Source: Plectrocnemia conspersa (Eukaryota; Arthropoda; Insecta; Trichoptera; Polycentropodidae). From it: a DNA stretch of 64,000 bases. The translations under genes and the position numbers were made by a program. Location: NCBI GenBank assembly GCA_009617715.1, contig VTFK01000154.1, positions 186,001 to 250,000 on the forward strand. The letters are read 5' to 3'. Positions 24,121 through 36,877 of this stretch are shown here, in pieces. The notes below the pieces were generated by a model that was not told the DNA's origin, did not search any database, and worked only from the letters and a program-made list of their open reading frames with translations. The stretch's first letter is position 1; each line of letters opens with the position of its first letter.

Positions 24121-26150
24121 TGTGAATATTTGTATATGTATTTTTTTACTATAGTTGTATTTATGGAATGTGTATGTAAAACATATGTTTAAGAATTGTA
24201 TAATGCATTTAACACATGGTTTTTTTAAAGTGATATTTTTTTACAAAACGATAAGAATTATAAAAAAACATATATTAAATATAAAAAAGAATACATAATG
24301 TATATATAGCTATAATATATTTTAAACTGCATAATTTAAATGTCAGTTTCTATATGAACACTACTAGTACTATTACAAACCTCAAAGTAATCTCCTGATT
24401 ACGAATAACTTTGTCATTAAAGCCTCTTTATTATCCTTTCTCTTAAGCTTTTTCTCGACTTTTTTCTTGCCTTTTATCTCGCAAACAAAAAAAAAACATT
24501 ACTATAAAATGTCTAAGAGACAAAAGACATGTACATGATAACTAACGATGATAACAATAAATAATATGCCATTATATTAGTTATAAGTCACTTTATAAAC
24601 ATTTGTATATGTTAGATTTTTTTTAATACATATTTGATCAAACTTATTGAATCATTGTAGGAACTAATAATTATTTGTAAAGGTATACATTTGGCTAAAA
24701 TGGTTATGCTCTGAAATGTTACGGTCCAACGTTTAAAGTTTGTTACCGCACTATTAATACCGTTATTGGAACTTATCACCAATAATTATAGCACCTTTTT
24801 GATTGAAACAGACCATTACTGTGGTTCTATTTAATTTTATGATATATAAATATGCTTTTTTATGCCTTTTAATAGGTCTTGCAATTTTAAATAAAATAAT
24901 GCATGGTTCTCACAGTGAAAAATCGAAATAAACATATTAAAACATCTGTAATAGATATAAAAATAAGCCAAATACAAGTTCTTAGGTTAGTAATAATTTT
25001 TTTTGTGATTTGAGAAAAAAACAATGTTTCTATTATGATGTTTCAATAAAATGTATTATAATTTTAAAAACCAGCTTGGATATTAATATTGGTCTTAATA
25101 CATTAAAACAGTAAATTTTATTCATATTTAAATATTGTATTTTTACAGATAAATAAAAATATTAGGTATTATATTTCAGTTTAAATTATTTCATTTTTAT
25201 CACAAAAAATTAAATAAAACTATTTTTTACTATAAGAAATCTCTATTATTTTTTGACAATAAATATTATTAAAATAAGTGTTTAAGAAATTATCAGCAGT
25301 AATTTTTCAACGTAGCTGGTAATACATTTCTTGTATTACCAGCAGTTTAAAGGGTACTGATGTATTAAAGAGTAACTAACTGTAATAATAATGGTACGCT
25401 AAAACGTATTTATTAAGATGCGTGAAAACGACTCATTAATAACAACGTTTTATATAGATATTTATGGCCACAAGGCGTTATGGCTAACCACCCCTTAGAT
25501 AAACAGGTTTAGGATTGGTCAAGGCAACTAGACATAAACTATATGGTTAAGTAATGAAAAAACGCAATAAAAAGTAATACGTGATAAAAAACTATGCAAT
25601 GAAGAAATTAAAAATGAAAAATATTACACAAGGTAAAATAATACTTACACATTAAAAAATTAAATAAAATTGCACACGCAACAGATTAAAATAAAAAATA
25701 TATTTAATAAATTTCACATTGAAGTTATTTCATATTCCACAGTAACATGTTAGAACCTTTAGTTGTGCATATCAAATATCAAAAGTAGAACCAAAAATGT
25801 GCTTTTTTATTCATCAATAATGGTAGTGATTTATTAAAAAAATATTTTTTTTAATATTTTTTATTATAAGATTAGTAATTTTCATTAGTATTAATTATTT
25901 AGAGTTTTTTATTTTTTTAATTTCTAATTTTATATATTTACAAAAAAAAATATAAAATAAATTCACATTTATTTTTAATATTTTTTTATGATAGTATTTT
26001 TATTTTCATGCTACTTTATATGTGTTTATTTAAAATATGTATAATTAATGACATGATTCTTATAAAATCTATTTTTATAGCTCAACAATTTATATACTAA
26101 ATAAACATTATATGTAAAAATTAAAAAAATATATTACACACATTTTAAGT
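24121..26150. other. AT-rich desert
   Basis: Two kilobases of very AT-rich DNA with no coding signal. A 12-bp perfect hairpin, 25315-25326 with 25332-25343 around a 5-nt loop, is the only structure found. Confidence 0.55.
25315..25343. repeat. 12-bp perfect hairpin
   Basis: GCTGGTAATACA and its exact complement flank TTTCT. Too short to assign. It could be a terminator-like or foldback relic. Confidence 0.5.
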
Positions 26151-27899
26151 ATCGCTTGAGCACGACGCTTTTTATCAAACTTTTGCGTTATTATTACTAT
26201 GATTAAAAACAAATACAACCGTGTTATGGATATCGTGCTATTGAAAATTTCACCATTAATTTATGTTCGCGTTTCAAATTGTAACATACAAATACGTATA
26301 TAGCGTGAGGCGATTTAGATAGGCATTTTCATTGTAATAACTCAAATTAATAATTAAGCAGACCGTCATTGTGTGATACATGTAATTAATGAAATACTTC
26401 GTATTTTTACACTGTGTTACAATAATGTATTAAGACCGTAATTTGTCACGAACCCGAAAATTGCGTTCGCGTGTGTTGCGTGAACGGCGATATTTCAATT
26501 GCTGAAAAGGAAATATGAGGACCCTTCAGGAGTGATGAACTGGGTGGCAAGTATAAATACGAGGGCGATTGAAATACACACCTTTATTATTTTTTTATTT
26601 TTATTTATTAGAAAAACGTTGACAAACTATATCTATTGCGTTTAGTAAATATTCTATAGTGTATATATTAAGATGAGCATATTAAAACTTTCATCATGTC
26701 ATTCAAGTGTCATATATGATCGAGTAGAAGATACTCATCAATCGACTTTGAAGTCAAGGAAATCTTGCACTTAACTTACGCTGTTCTTGTGTGTATATAT
26801 ATATGAACATCATAAAAAGTCCTTATTCATAGATTATTTAAAATCGGATTAATACTTTCATTGCGCATACAAATAGATTTCGAGAAGCGATCTCTGTCAT
26901 TAATAACGATTTTGCTAACTCACATTCGAGTCACTTAAAATTATAAATTAACATGAATACATTTTAAAAATATTGTTATATTATTTTTAGCAACTCTGTA
27001 TACTTTGATAATATACCGGACGAAAAATTTAAAGAGTCAAATAATATGGTAATTCATTCAAGCGTATATAAAGAAAAGCCACATTAAAGGAGTTTTCAAA
27101 GTATTTTCGTTTGATGAAAAACACTCGATTGCTCCATAGACGTGTATAAAAAAAAGATGAACGAGTCTTCGGAATAATGATCTCAGAAAGGATCATTCGG
27201 GAAAAAAAGAAACGAGGAGATTTTGTACATTACGAGTGCTCGGTGTATATATTTATTTTTTCTTCTTTTTATTTCGCATAAAAAGATTTATTTCGATTTT
27301 ATTATATTTATGTATACATACATTTACAGCGAACGAGTTACTGCTTTTGGGGTCAGATCATGTTGGAAATTTTCAGTCGGCTTTATTATAACGAGATCGT
27401 TTGGTGCGCGTTTATAAGTCATATATATTTTTTCATGTTCGAGTTTTATCACTGGTAATGATTATATTTGAATGTAGTGAATTTATTTATTATTAAATGT
27501 TTTGCTCAATACTATGTATATTTATGTATAGGTACATCATTTATATTATAAAATAAGTATTAATACAATTACATAAAATAATCATATTTTTGACTACATT
27601 TTAACTTTATTTTATTTTATATAGATAATACTAAAATGGGATGGGTAATAAAGAAAGTTTAATGATGGACAGCTAGGTAGAAGTTAAAAGGATAAAAGTT
27701 GATGGATTGGCTCACGAATGTTGGTTTATCATAAACATCTATATTTTATTTTACATGTTATCATACAATTTAGTTGTTAGTAAATAATGTTGTTGAACAT
27801 ATTCAGTGTTGATATTAGCTGTAAAAAAAAATATGATTATAGTTAAGGGTTAAACACATCAATGATTCACAACAGGTATCGTAGATCGCCACAATCTCA
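26151..27899. other. AT-rich spacer with a mildly GC-richer patch
   Basis: 26400-26580 is slightly less AT-rich. The plus-strand frame 27223-27417 has no family features. No gene or repeat recognised. Confidence 0.45.
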
Positions 27900-28460
27900 G
27901 CAAATACCCCTAGGCCTATCGCAAGCAAGCTTTCTCTAGCAGATTCTCCGATAATTGTCGTCGATCGCGAATTAAAACATCACGTCTCGGTAAAAGGGGC
28001 CGCGGCCCGCGGGCGCTAAGTTTACTTACAGTGTTTAAGATTTCGCCGGCGTAGCGGTATCCGTTTTCTGGTCACGCGCCCGCCCTAAATCGTCTCATTG
28101 TCCCAAACCAGAGGACCGCGTGGCTCCTTTCCAAATAACTTTTTATTCGCCGATATGTCCTCTTTTTCCACCCCTGTCACCCGCTCCTCCTTCGCTGGCC
28201 GGCCCGATATTTTCCTATTTTCTTGTTACGGTCGGATATTTTGCCAATACCCGCCGCCGTGTCACTTTGTATTACTTCGGCGCTGGACAAACTTTCCAAA
28301 CTGCGCTGCGGCGATTCTTTCTTCAGCTTTTTTTTCACTTCGCCCATCCCTTAAATTTTTCGTTATTTTTTAGCGCCGACGCTATTCTTCCCCGTCCCGT
28401 AATTTTCGCCGAACAAGTTGAAATTAGTTTTTTTTCGCGGCGGCCGCGTCATAAATTGAT
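27900..28460. other. GC-richest island of the window
   Basis: Contains the densest GC tract seen (27996-28016, alternating GGCC/GCGG). Overlapping plus-strand frames of 91 and 118 codons have skewed composition and no domain. Its CpG density suggests an unmethylated regulatory or promoter region. No TATA-box plus coding start was found beside it. Confidence 0.4.
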
Positions 28461-28869
28461 AAAGAAAAAATATTAGGTTATTATTATTATATTATTATTA
28501 TTACTTTAGCGGGCGTAATAAGGGAGCAAATATGCTAATGTAACGCGCGTGATTGATGTAGCACGAATGCGATTTTGTTATTCGAATGTAATTATTAATG
28601 CTAAGCTGGTAATGAGGGAAATTTATTATTATTAAAACGTAATCATAGCAATATTAGATATAATTTAGTAATACTTTTTGCATACAAGATTAGTGTATAT
28701 TTTTCTTAATTCAAGTTTAATTTATGCAAGTCTGTGGATTTTTTAATGTGCGGATTAAATAAATCAACAGATAAGTATAAAATATTAAATTATATTCTCT
28801 TAATATTTTTCTACAAATATTCTCTACACGTTAACAAAAAATTATAATTGATTCCAAACAAATAAACCT
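28461..28869. other. AT-rich spacer with ATT microsatellite
   Basis: Begins with an imperfect (ATT)n run at about 28478-28503. Nothing else seen. Confidence 0.5.
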
Positions 28870-29056
28870 TTTAAGAAGCAATAAATTGTTTCATGTCGTT
28901 TTTTTAGTTCTGTTTTTGTAAAATATTTTTTTCCACCTAAAACTGTTGCAAGGATCTAAATAAATAATAGTCGTTTGGAGCAATGTCGGAAGAATACGGT
29001 GGGTGAGGTTTCCAAGCATTGATTTTTTCCATCTTTTTTTTTGATATACGATGGCG
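28870..29056 (-). pseudogene. mariner transposase C-terminal fragment
   Basis: The minus strand reads RHRISKKKMEKIN then HPPYSSDIAPNDYYLFRSLQ (28955-29000). This is the mariner block carrying the third catalytic Asp of the DD34D triad (YS.D.AP.DY). A stop follows at the end of the Q-rich helix. The remainder (VEKN then frame-shifted residues) matches the transposase tail to about 28870. The two upstream catalytic residues are absent, so only the last part of the gene remains. Confidence 0.8.
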
Positions 29057-29064
29057 ATCAAAAC

Positions 29065-29240
29065 AAAGCTATAAAAGTAATACATAATACACCTTACAAA
29101 ATTGCATATTAACCTTCAAATACCAACAATTGAAGAACATTGTCATTTTACACATACAAAACAATATTATAAATATATCTCGAGAGGCCACCCTAACCAA
29201 CCAAAGCACATATTGGTTAATAGGCTAAAGACAACATATC
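29065..29240 (+). pseudogene. LINE RT-ORF C-terminal fragment
   Basis: The plus strand reads KAIKVIHNTPYKIA, then after a 1-nt frameshift INLQIPTIEEHCHF, KQYYKYIS and GHPNQPKHILVNRL. This fits the C-terminal end of Jockey-type LINE proteins, where 'IPTI.EE' and 'HPNP' blocks follow the RT domain. The open frame 29102-29413 runs past this into AT-rich DNA that is not part of the protein family. It starts within about 10 bp of the mariner fragment, in the opposite orientation. Confidence 0.6.
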
Positions 29241-29544
29241 AAGAATTCCAGTTTTACAATAAAATCACTAGATTTATTGATATTTTTGTTTGTTTCCTGT
29301 GTTTTTACTTTAATTTCGCTAAAATTATAAAAGATTTTATATTTTTTTCTTGTAAATTAAAAGCAAAAACGTTTTGTTTAATATTCTTATTTTTTTTTAT
29401 TAAATTAAACTAATAACTAATTTTAAACAAGAACATGGTTATAAACCAGTAATATGTGTATTATATTTAATTAGTATATCTGTAAAATTATTTATGTTAT
29501 TGAAAAATAAGTATTAAAAAAAAATTAATGGATATAAGGTCGAT
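29241..29544. other. AT-rich spacer
   Basis: Likely degraded LINE 3' sequence or background. Nothing recognised. Confidence 0.4.
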
Positions 29545-29830
29545 TCTAATATGGACGTTTTTAAATTTCTATTGTGTCTGGGATATTAGAATTTGGGATA
29601 ATTTTATTAATTTCGATTGATACTAACATATTAGGTTTTCCTTATCTTATGAATATCGTGATGAATAATTAAAATAAATTGAGCTAGGTTGTGCATAGTG
29701 ACGTCTATTGATTATAAGCTTAAATACTAGTTTGTATTTAATAAAATTGATGTCACTGATTTACATAATTTGGGGTTACTTTGGTATCTCATTACTTACC
29801 TAGTAGTTGTTGATTGTGTTAACGCCATTG
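29545..29830 (+). repeat. SINE-like dispersed repeat, copy B
   Basis: The first part (29550-29605) matches copy C at 30745-30800 in the block following its B-box, including GTGTCTGGGA. The rest matches copy A at 10377-10600, including the GTAGTTGTTGATTG block. Copy B therefore links A and C into one family, probably tRNA-derived. The boundaries are approximate. Confidence 0.5.
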
Positions 29831-30179
29831 TAACTGATTAGACTAACCCTTCTCATATTGTAACGAAATGTTTAAAATATATATAAAAAACGCATGTTCT
29901 CCAAGAATGTAAAATGTCAAAAATATACAAATCTACATTTATATAAATGAAAACCATAATGTAATATTTTTTTATTAAATAGTAAGCACTTCATGTATTT
30001 TGTGGAGATTATTGCCAGAAGGCTTGTATATGTATACTGTTTCAATAATATTCTCCGAGCCATGATTAGCTAAAAGCTTGTTTACCATCACGGTAAAAAG
30101 GATTCTAAAATTTACATAAACTATCACTTGCCTGTATCGCAATGTTGGTTTTACAGTAAGTGAACTGCGTTTAAAAAAT
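29831..30179. other. AT-rich spacer
   Basis: Nothing recognised. Confidence 0.45.
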
Positions 30180-30650
30180 CACGGTACGTCGGGTTTAGCA
30201 AACAAGCTTTTAGTGGTGGCACTCGTTGAATCGAATCTATTATAAAGTTTGCGCGCATACATTTTTAATTGCTCAAACTTCCGCCCGCCTTTTAAATATA
30301 GTCAAACGCTTTCGGCGGAAAGTTTTCGCCGCTTGTAATTAAATCGGCCCTTGCCAAGAAAATGTCAATATTGCATACAACATGTTGTCGGTGGTAACTT
30401 GGCCGGCGACTAATGCAGCCCAAGGAGCCAAACTCGGCCCGGCCAACTGTGCACGTATCAAATACCAACTTGTGGTCAGTTTTTGCCTCGTCTGGAGTGT
30501 GAGGAGGACAGGGTGTGGCGAAGACACGAGGCCGTAGAAAATCACTGCCAAGATTTATTAGAAATGGGTCGTCGGTGGTATGATGCGCCGATACATCTGC
30601 GGGGTTTAATTAAAAATATGTCACGTGGACGCTTTTGCACAGAATAACCT
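30180..30650. other. GC-richer island
   Basis: Balanced composition with many CpGs and GGCC-type runs (30400-30450). The minus-strand 70-codon frame 30339-30551 lacks family features. Possible regulatory module. Confidence 0.35.
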
Positions 30651-30684
30651 CTAGAAAATACGCCTCTAAAGGTAGATGGGGGTT

Positions 30685-30830
30685 TTTGTGTGAATAGTAT
30701 CGATTAGCAGTATGAGTTGATGACTAATACCTTAAAGACTTGGGTTCAAATCTCATATGAACCCTAGTGGTTTTTAAAATTGCAATCGTGTCTGGGAGAT
30801 TGGAATTGGTGATACGTGATTAAGTTTTTA
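30685..30830 (+). repeat. SINE-like dispersed repeat, copy C
   Basis: GGTTCAAATCTC (30743-30754) fits a pol III B-box. It is followed by the block shared with copy B (TTTTTAAA, GTGTCTGGGA, TTGGAATT). A tRNA-like region of about 60 bp precedes the B-box. Consistent with a decayed tRNA-derived SINE. Confidence 0.5.
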
Positions 30831-31559
30831 TAGTTTTTCTTAATCTAATTAATATTTTTTTAGTGGCATATAAAGAGTTTTATTTTTAAACTGCAATTTT
30901 ATTGTTTGGTTGCTCTTGTAGTTAAATTTCTTTATTACTAGCAATATTTTGTCAGCGTCTTTTGCCTACGATATAAAAGTAAATAAATCTCGTATTTATA
31001 AAAATCTTTGATTTTATGAATTGTGACGTCGACGAAGCATAAATATAATAATCTGTAGGGTCAAGAAATGTGGTAAGATTATCAATTCTTTTTCGTTTAA
31101 TTTTGCAACAGTTATTAGTTAAGTATTATGTTTCAATTATCATGGAACAATTTTTCGATTTTTGGATGTCTTATGGTTATTTTTTACGCATTTTGTCAAC
31201 TTACCTACAAAATGATTTTACTTTTATTGTATTACATTTTACGCTCCCTTCCGCGTCTCTTTTCCAGAATTTATGTGTTCACGCCTTTAAAGAGAAACGT
31301 TCCAAATAGCCACTCAGGTGATTGGTAACCAATAGGTGAAATAACAATAGTTTAATGCGTAAGGTAAAATATATTACTTAGCTAGCGCTCCTTTCCAAAC
31401 AAAGAGTAGTCACTTCGACAATACTTATAGATAAACAACGTTTTGAAACGTGTGTACTTTTTGTTGGTCCATATAATATATTCACTTAATAACGCAATTG
31501 TTTGGTCAAAAGATCTTTCTTTTATTGTTGTGAGAAACTATGTATGATCTTACTTTGGA
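30831..31559. other. AT-rich spacer, possibly mariner debris
   Basis: No host gene. On the minus strand 31380-31559 may continue the adjacent mariner remnant, but the match is too broken to be sure. Plus-strand frames at 31070-31309 and 31128-31328 look like chance. Confidence 0.35.
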
Positions 31560-32105
31560 GACGTGTCGATTTATCTTTATGTTTGTTTGAAATTGCTGTT
31601 AGGATGACTTCTAAATTACAAACGAACTGTGCAGGTGGTTCAAACCCCCAAAAAAGATAAACAATTCTATCAATATATTTTTTTGGGTGTAATCTTGGTT
31701 TTGGAATCTGTTTGACGTTTAAGTATTGTCCTGATCACTTTAGTTTTGATTTCCAATTGTTTCTGAAAACAATTGTAAAACAGACTTCAAAAGTGCTGTT
31801 TTTGGTTAGTTCATCCGGTACACATATGTTCATTTTCTTAAACGTTTAAAATAGCATATTGATAATCTTAAATATTTGCAGAATAAGACTCTTAGTCTAC
31901 TGTGTGTGTCTGAACAGTTGGTTGTGTTACCAACAGAAGATGGAGGTCATCCACTAGGCTCATTTTTAGGGTTAACAGTACTAAATTTATTAAACCAACG
32001 TTTTACAGTTCTCTGATTAACAATACCGTCGCTCAATCCAATATTGACATTTCTCGTGACTTGTGCCGCATTTTGTTTCATTTTGAACTCGTACAAAAAA
32101 TAAAT
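31560..32105 (-). pseudogene. mariner transposase remnant with N-terminal HTH
   Basis: The minus strand from about 32105 reads FLYEFKMKQNAAQ then VTRNVNIGLSDGIVNQRTV and KRWFNKFS. This is the first helix-turn-helix of mariner transposases (HTH_48 type) with the conserved QRTV..WF core. A TGA replaces the Arg codon in the 'SG.PP' linker. Further on, VPDELTKNS and FEVCFTIVFRNN (about 31750-31821) match the second DNA-binding and pre-catalytic region. QIPKPRLHPKK (31680-31710) matches the block before the second catalytic segment. Frameshifts separate the blocks. Terminal repeats were not found. Confidence 0.75.
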
Positions 32106-33289
32106 AAAAACAAAAGAACAAGCACCCTTTGTAAAAAAATAAAAAAAAGGTATTTACTAAAAAGATCTGCTTTAACTAAGTAAAAATCAGCTACTCAGTA
32201 TAACATATGTATAGAGATATCGCCGATTTTATTTTTAAAAATCGGTATTTTTTCCACATAATTTCCAACAATTTTATGTTCTAATTTTATATAATCAATA
32301 TTACTTTCTTTTTATAAAGATATTTGTAAATGGTAACAGTACTTTGTTCAATAATTAAGTATATTTAAAAGCTTCTAGAACAGCAAAAAACTACTGAATT
32401 TAGTAAGAAGAGTTTTATTTCTCTCATGAAATGTCAAAATCTATTTGCTATAAGCTAAAAATGTGTCCTTTACTAAGAAAAAATAATATGAATGTTATTT
32501 AAATATGTATTAAACGTTTTTTACACACATACTATATAAAATATGTCCGACTTTATAATAAAATAAAATAATGAAATAACTTTGTGCTTTCTTTTGAGAA
32601 TAAACTTTTATTTAAACATTCCATTTTAATGTAATACATTTGAAAGCATTTATTTTCAAGGTTATACTTTTATTAAAACTTTAATTTTACTCAAAATGCC
32701 TTTAACGAAACAAAGAGAGAAAGTTTAAAATGAGAGTCTTTAAAAAACCGTTATTATTCCAGATATTTTGCATTGAGACAAACGTGATTTTGATACAAAA
32801 AAATATTGCGTTTACATAAGCAGTGCTAACTATCATTTAATCAATTATTTCACGCTATCAGGCCAATTTCGTATTATTATATTTTTTATTGGGCTACAAA
32901 TTCACGATCAACAATTAAAACTCGTTAGGCTTTAAAAGCGCATACACATATCTTAAAGCATTTTTTTCATCGTTTCTGAATTTGATATGCATGTGAATTG
33001 ATATGTGGAAATTATTAAGAAATTGTTTATTTATTTTTATTATAATGTATAGAGTTTAAAACGTCTATAATTTTAGAGAAGAATTTATATATACAAATAC
33101 GACACAAATTATATTTTAAAAATAACATAAATTAATTAATAACAAAAGTTTTTATTACATTAAATAAAATCACCACCCTACAGTAAAAAGTACACTTTCA
33201 GTAAATTTATATTATTTTACCTTTGTGTATATTTAAAATATGTTGTTAAAACATTTCAGAGGCATAAACTGAATGGAATAAAAGTTTCA
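32106..33289. other. AT-rich spacer
   Basis: Nothing recognised. Confidence 0.5.
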
Positions 33290-33520
33290 AGCGTTATTTT
33301 ATAATTAAACCAGCGAACGTAGCCATTTTCATGGTCGCACTCGTGAGACTCTTTTGATTGACCATTATTTCCTGACCGTAACTATAGCACGAAATTTTCC
33401 CAGTTGCCGGATAATAAATACGTTTCCAGAAAAACGATGCAATGAAACCGCTTTTGATGGTTGTACAGGGCATTTGACCGGCCGGCTCACTTAACTACGT
33501 TTCAGAGGTTGAGCTTTTTT
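33290..33520. other. GC-richer island
   Basis: Short block with CGGCCGGC-type sequence at 33477-33486. No open frame of note. Possible regulatory module. Confidence 0.3.
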
Positions 33521-33899
33521 GCTGTTGCTCCTGGCTGGATAATATAATAAAAATATATGGATACTATCAGCAGAATTCATTGTGAATATCAGGGATTGGC
33601 CAAATTTTGAGGACAGTTATGCATGCATGATACAATTCGAAAATTTAACTCTTATAATATCCTAAAAAGTTTTATATTGTGTATGCTATGCATCAATACA
33701 AGATTGATTTTCATGAATTTTAAATTATGTTATAGTATAAAAATTACTGGTTTAATTATTTAAATGGTAAAAATTCAATACAATTCTTGATTAAAAAAGA
33801 AAAAGTAAAACAACATCGGGAATATTCACGTTTTTTGCAACAATATTTGTGCCTCCCTCTGTACATATTATACATACGTATGTATATGTGTAAGAAGGA
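33521..33899. other. AT-rich spacer
   Basis: Opposed short frames at 33756-33972 are chance. Nothing else seen. Confidence 0.45.
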
Positions 33900-34330
33900 A
33901 AATTTCCGCATCGCTTCACACTGTTTACCCTTGTACACGGTCAAAGGCGTGAAAAATGGGAAAAAGTTTTAAAAATTCGCCAACACCTCCTGTCCATTCT
34001 TCATCGTCGGCCATTAATCAATTATGCCATCGGCGTGTTGGGAACAGGCGGTGTCGAGAGCTCTCTTCGTCTATCCTAAATCTACATATCAATGCACCGG
34101 CCCTGGACTCCGTCCAGTCTGGCACTAAAGTCTGAACTTTATGGTCAGCTTGGGCCCATATATTTGCTGCAATGAAACAAGCCATTAAAATTACCACTGT
34201 TTATTACGCCCCGGTCTATTGCGTTCTGTGTGAGAAATGGTATGTGGCGATAAATCCACTCGTGCTGAATAATCACCAAGGAGTGCGTCCTGTGTTCCAC
34301 ACTTCATTTGCATGCTAATCGCGTTCGACA
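33900..34330. other. GC-richer island
   Basis: Balanced composition with CpGs and several ATTA cores. No coding frame of note. Possible regulatory module. Confidence 0.3.
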
Positions 34331-34619
34331 ACTCATTTCTATCAAAAAATAAGCACATAAACAGGGTATTTATTGTATAAATTCGTTATTTGGATTTATT
34401 TGCATTTGCACTATTTGATTTATATTTATAAACAGTCATATTTTTTTTCTTTTCATTAATTCTCATTGTCGTCACTTTATAGAATATTATTTTTTAAAAA
34501 AATTGTATGCATTTGTATGAAATTGTAAATATTTTTGTTAAACATTACAAGGAAACAATAATATATTATCAGAAATAATATAAAAACCACAATCGCATTT
34601 ATTACTGAATTTTATAACG
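34331..34619. other. AT-rich spacer
   Basis: Nothing recognised. Confidence 0.45.
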
Positions 34620-35250
34620 ATGCTGGAGAGAGAAATTTCAGATGAAACATTTTGACCAGATGCGATTGCGATTCGTGCATTCTTGTTTTTAGCTTTTCAA
34701 ATTCTGTTAAGCTTTGGCAGAAGTCAATTTCCTATGTGGGCGGATATTCCCAACCCTCTTCCGTCGCTGACCACCCTGAGAGAAATTTCTCGAATTGAAA
34801 CATCGCATCGGCGAAATGAGATGATGCAGCAATATAACACAACTTTTTACAATTTTAATTAAATTTAGGGCGCAGATAGAATTGAGGTGACGTTTTATGC
34901 AATTTCCAGTAATCGAAGACACAATGGGCACAGGCTGTTGTCCCGTGCCTGTGACACTATGACAACAGCTGAATCAACGTTAATTATCCGGGTAACTACA
35001 AATGCTGGTTATGAATACGTTGAATGGTGTATTTTAAAGCGCGAGTGCCGCCTAAAACATAATCCAATTCAATTAACATGACAATTAATTATTGTCATCA
35101 ACGCTCCAAATCAGAATATTTCAATTTGAGGTGTTTCATTTCGTAATGGAGGTTTTCCGGTGTCCCCGGGCGCCGATAGCGGACGGCAAACTTTATCGCG
35201 AGTCAAAAATTTTTCGGGAAAAAATTGACTATGAAAAATTGACTGGGAAA
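34620..35250. other. GC-richer island with palindromic TAATT core
   Basis: Short frames on both strands (34707-34931, 34887-35081, 35092-35283) have no family features. ATGACAAT (35078-35085) and ATTGTCAT (35091-35098) form a perfect inverted repeat around TAATT. This resembles a dimeric homeodomain or TALE-type site. Possible regulatory module. Confidence 0.35.
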
Positions 35251-36877
35251 ATTTTGTTGTGCAATAAAAATAATCTGGATTAACTTTTCGCAGTACTTTT
35301 GTTACTCTTTCATTTTTTAAAAAATATTTTAAACTCTTTTACATCATATTTAAATTTTAACAGATATATAAAATATTAAAATTAATTAAAAATAATATAT
35401 TTTGTATTTTTATATAAAAATAAATTTTGTACAAAGAAACTACCGTCTTATATTTCTGATACAATAGTGTACTCGTTTAATGTCAAGTTATAGCTGGTTT
35501 ATATTTTAATTTTAGTTTAATGGTCCTCTATTTTAATTATTCCAGAGCTTTGGTGGTAAGAACAATTTTTTTAGGCAAATGAAATCACTGCTTCCATTCT
35601 AGTAGGTTGTAAATGTAAAATCAAAATCATTTGTATATATATATAAGAATAAAATAAAGCCGATATATGAGTAATTAAAAATATTTACTTAATGAAACAA
35701 GAAAAAATAATAGTTATTATAATCAAAACAAGATTTTTACTCTTATGAGTATAATCTAATTGTATTTATCCTGCATTATTCCCGTTTAGTCTTAATAAAA
35801 TTATTCGCGATTAAAATATTCTATATATTATATTGATTTAACTTTATTTTGAAAATAAAAATATAATATCCCTGATATATAAAAAAACAATTTACAAATT
35901 ATTTTGCATTATATTGTGTAATTATTTTTTGGTTATTGTTAACATTCAATGGTTGTCAATCACTGTTCACTGTCGAGTAATACTACACTAATTTCGAGAT
36001 CCGAAACAATATTCGCAGGGAAAATTAAACGAAAACACACAGTAATATTGGAGAGCGATATGAAAAACGACTGCGAGTTCCAAAGCGAAAATATTGCGTA
36101 AATAAACGAACGAATATATAATAATATAATACTATAATAATATTACGTTATAATTTGATAGACCGTTGATTTTAATTTCGTAGAAAAACATCTGCCTTTT
36201 GCAGGCGAATTTCAATTTAAGCACTACAAAGTTTTAATTAATTTTATAATTAATAATTAGAACATTTTATTTTTATTTCGATACTTAAAAATAATTTTAC
36301 ACCGCTTACGAGTTCATTTAAAACTTGGTTCAACAAATAATCCTACCACCAATTGTAAATAATCACGGAATGCATGGATGCATTTTACTCACTCGACACA
36401 AACACACTTATTACACGCCGTTAACACGTAATTGCATTCAATTCTAACACGCGACTACTATCGGTTTGCATCGATTGATTTTTCGCCGAAGCTTACGCAA
36501 CCCTTCCGATGCGCAAGGGTTAAAAGGGTAAACGTCAAAATGGGCACGAGAGTGGTTTGGTTGTTTGTCTGTGGTTATTCATTTTAGTGGTTAAAGTTTT
36601 CCGATTTAATTGTAACCAATACTGGCGTGGAAAACATTTCCGAAGCACGATATAACTTTTTGATTTGTATTAACTTGATTAATATGAAGTGTTGTTTTCT
36701 CTAATTTAAAGGATAGACGATATTACGAAGAAATAGTCATGCAACGTAATATAAGTAAGCACTAAGTGTCATTCATCTTTGTTTATTTGTTATAATTATG
36801 GACTATAAGGTAATCAGTAATAACTTAAAAATATATTACTTTTTATACCCTAATAATAAAAACATTAAAGGTAAGAA
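35251..36877. other. AT-rich spacer, mildly GC-richer at 36370-36560
   Basis: No coding or repeat signal seen beyond A/T runs. The mild patch may be a weak island. Confidence 0.45.

Noticed and set aside
28098..28476. Overlapping plus-strand frames of 91 and 118 codons
   Set aside because: Two phases are open over the same bases of the most GC-rich island; composition explains both.
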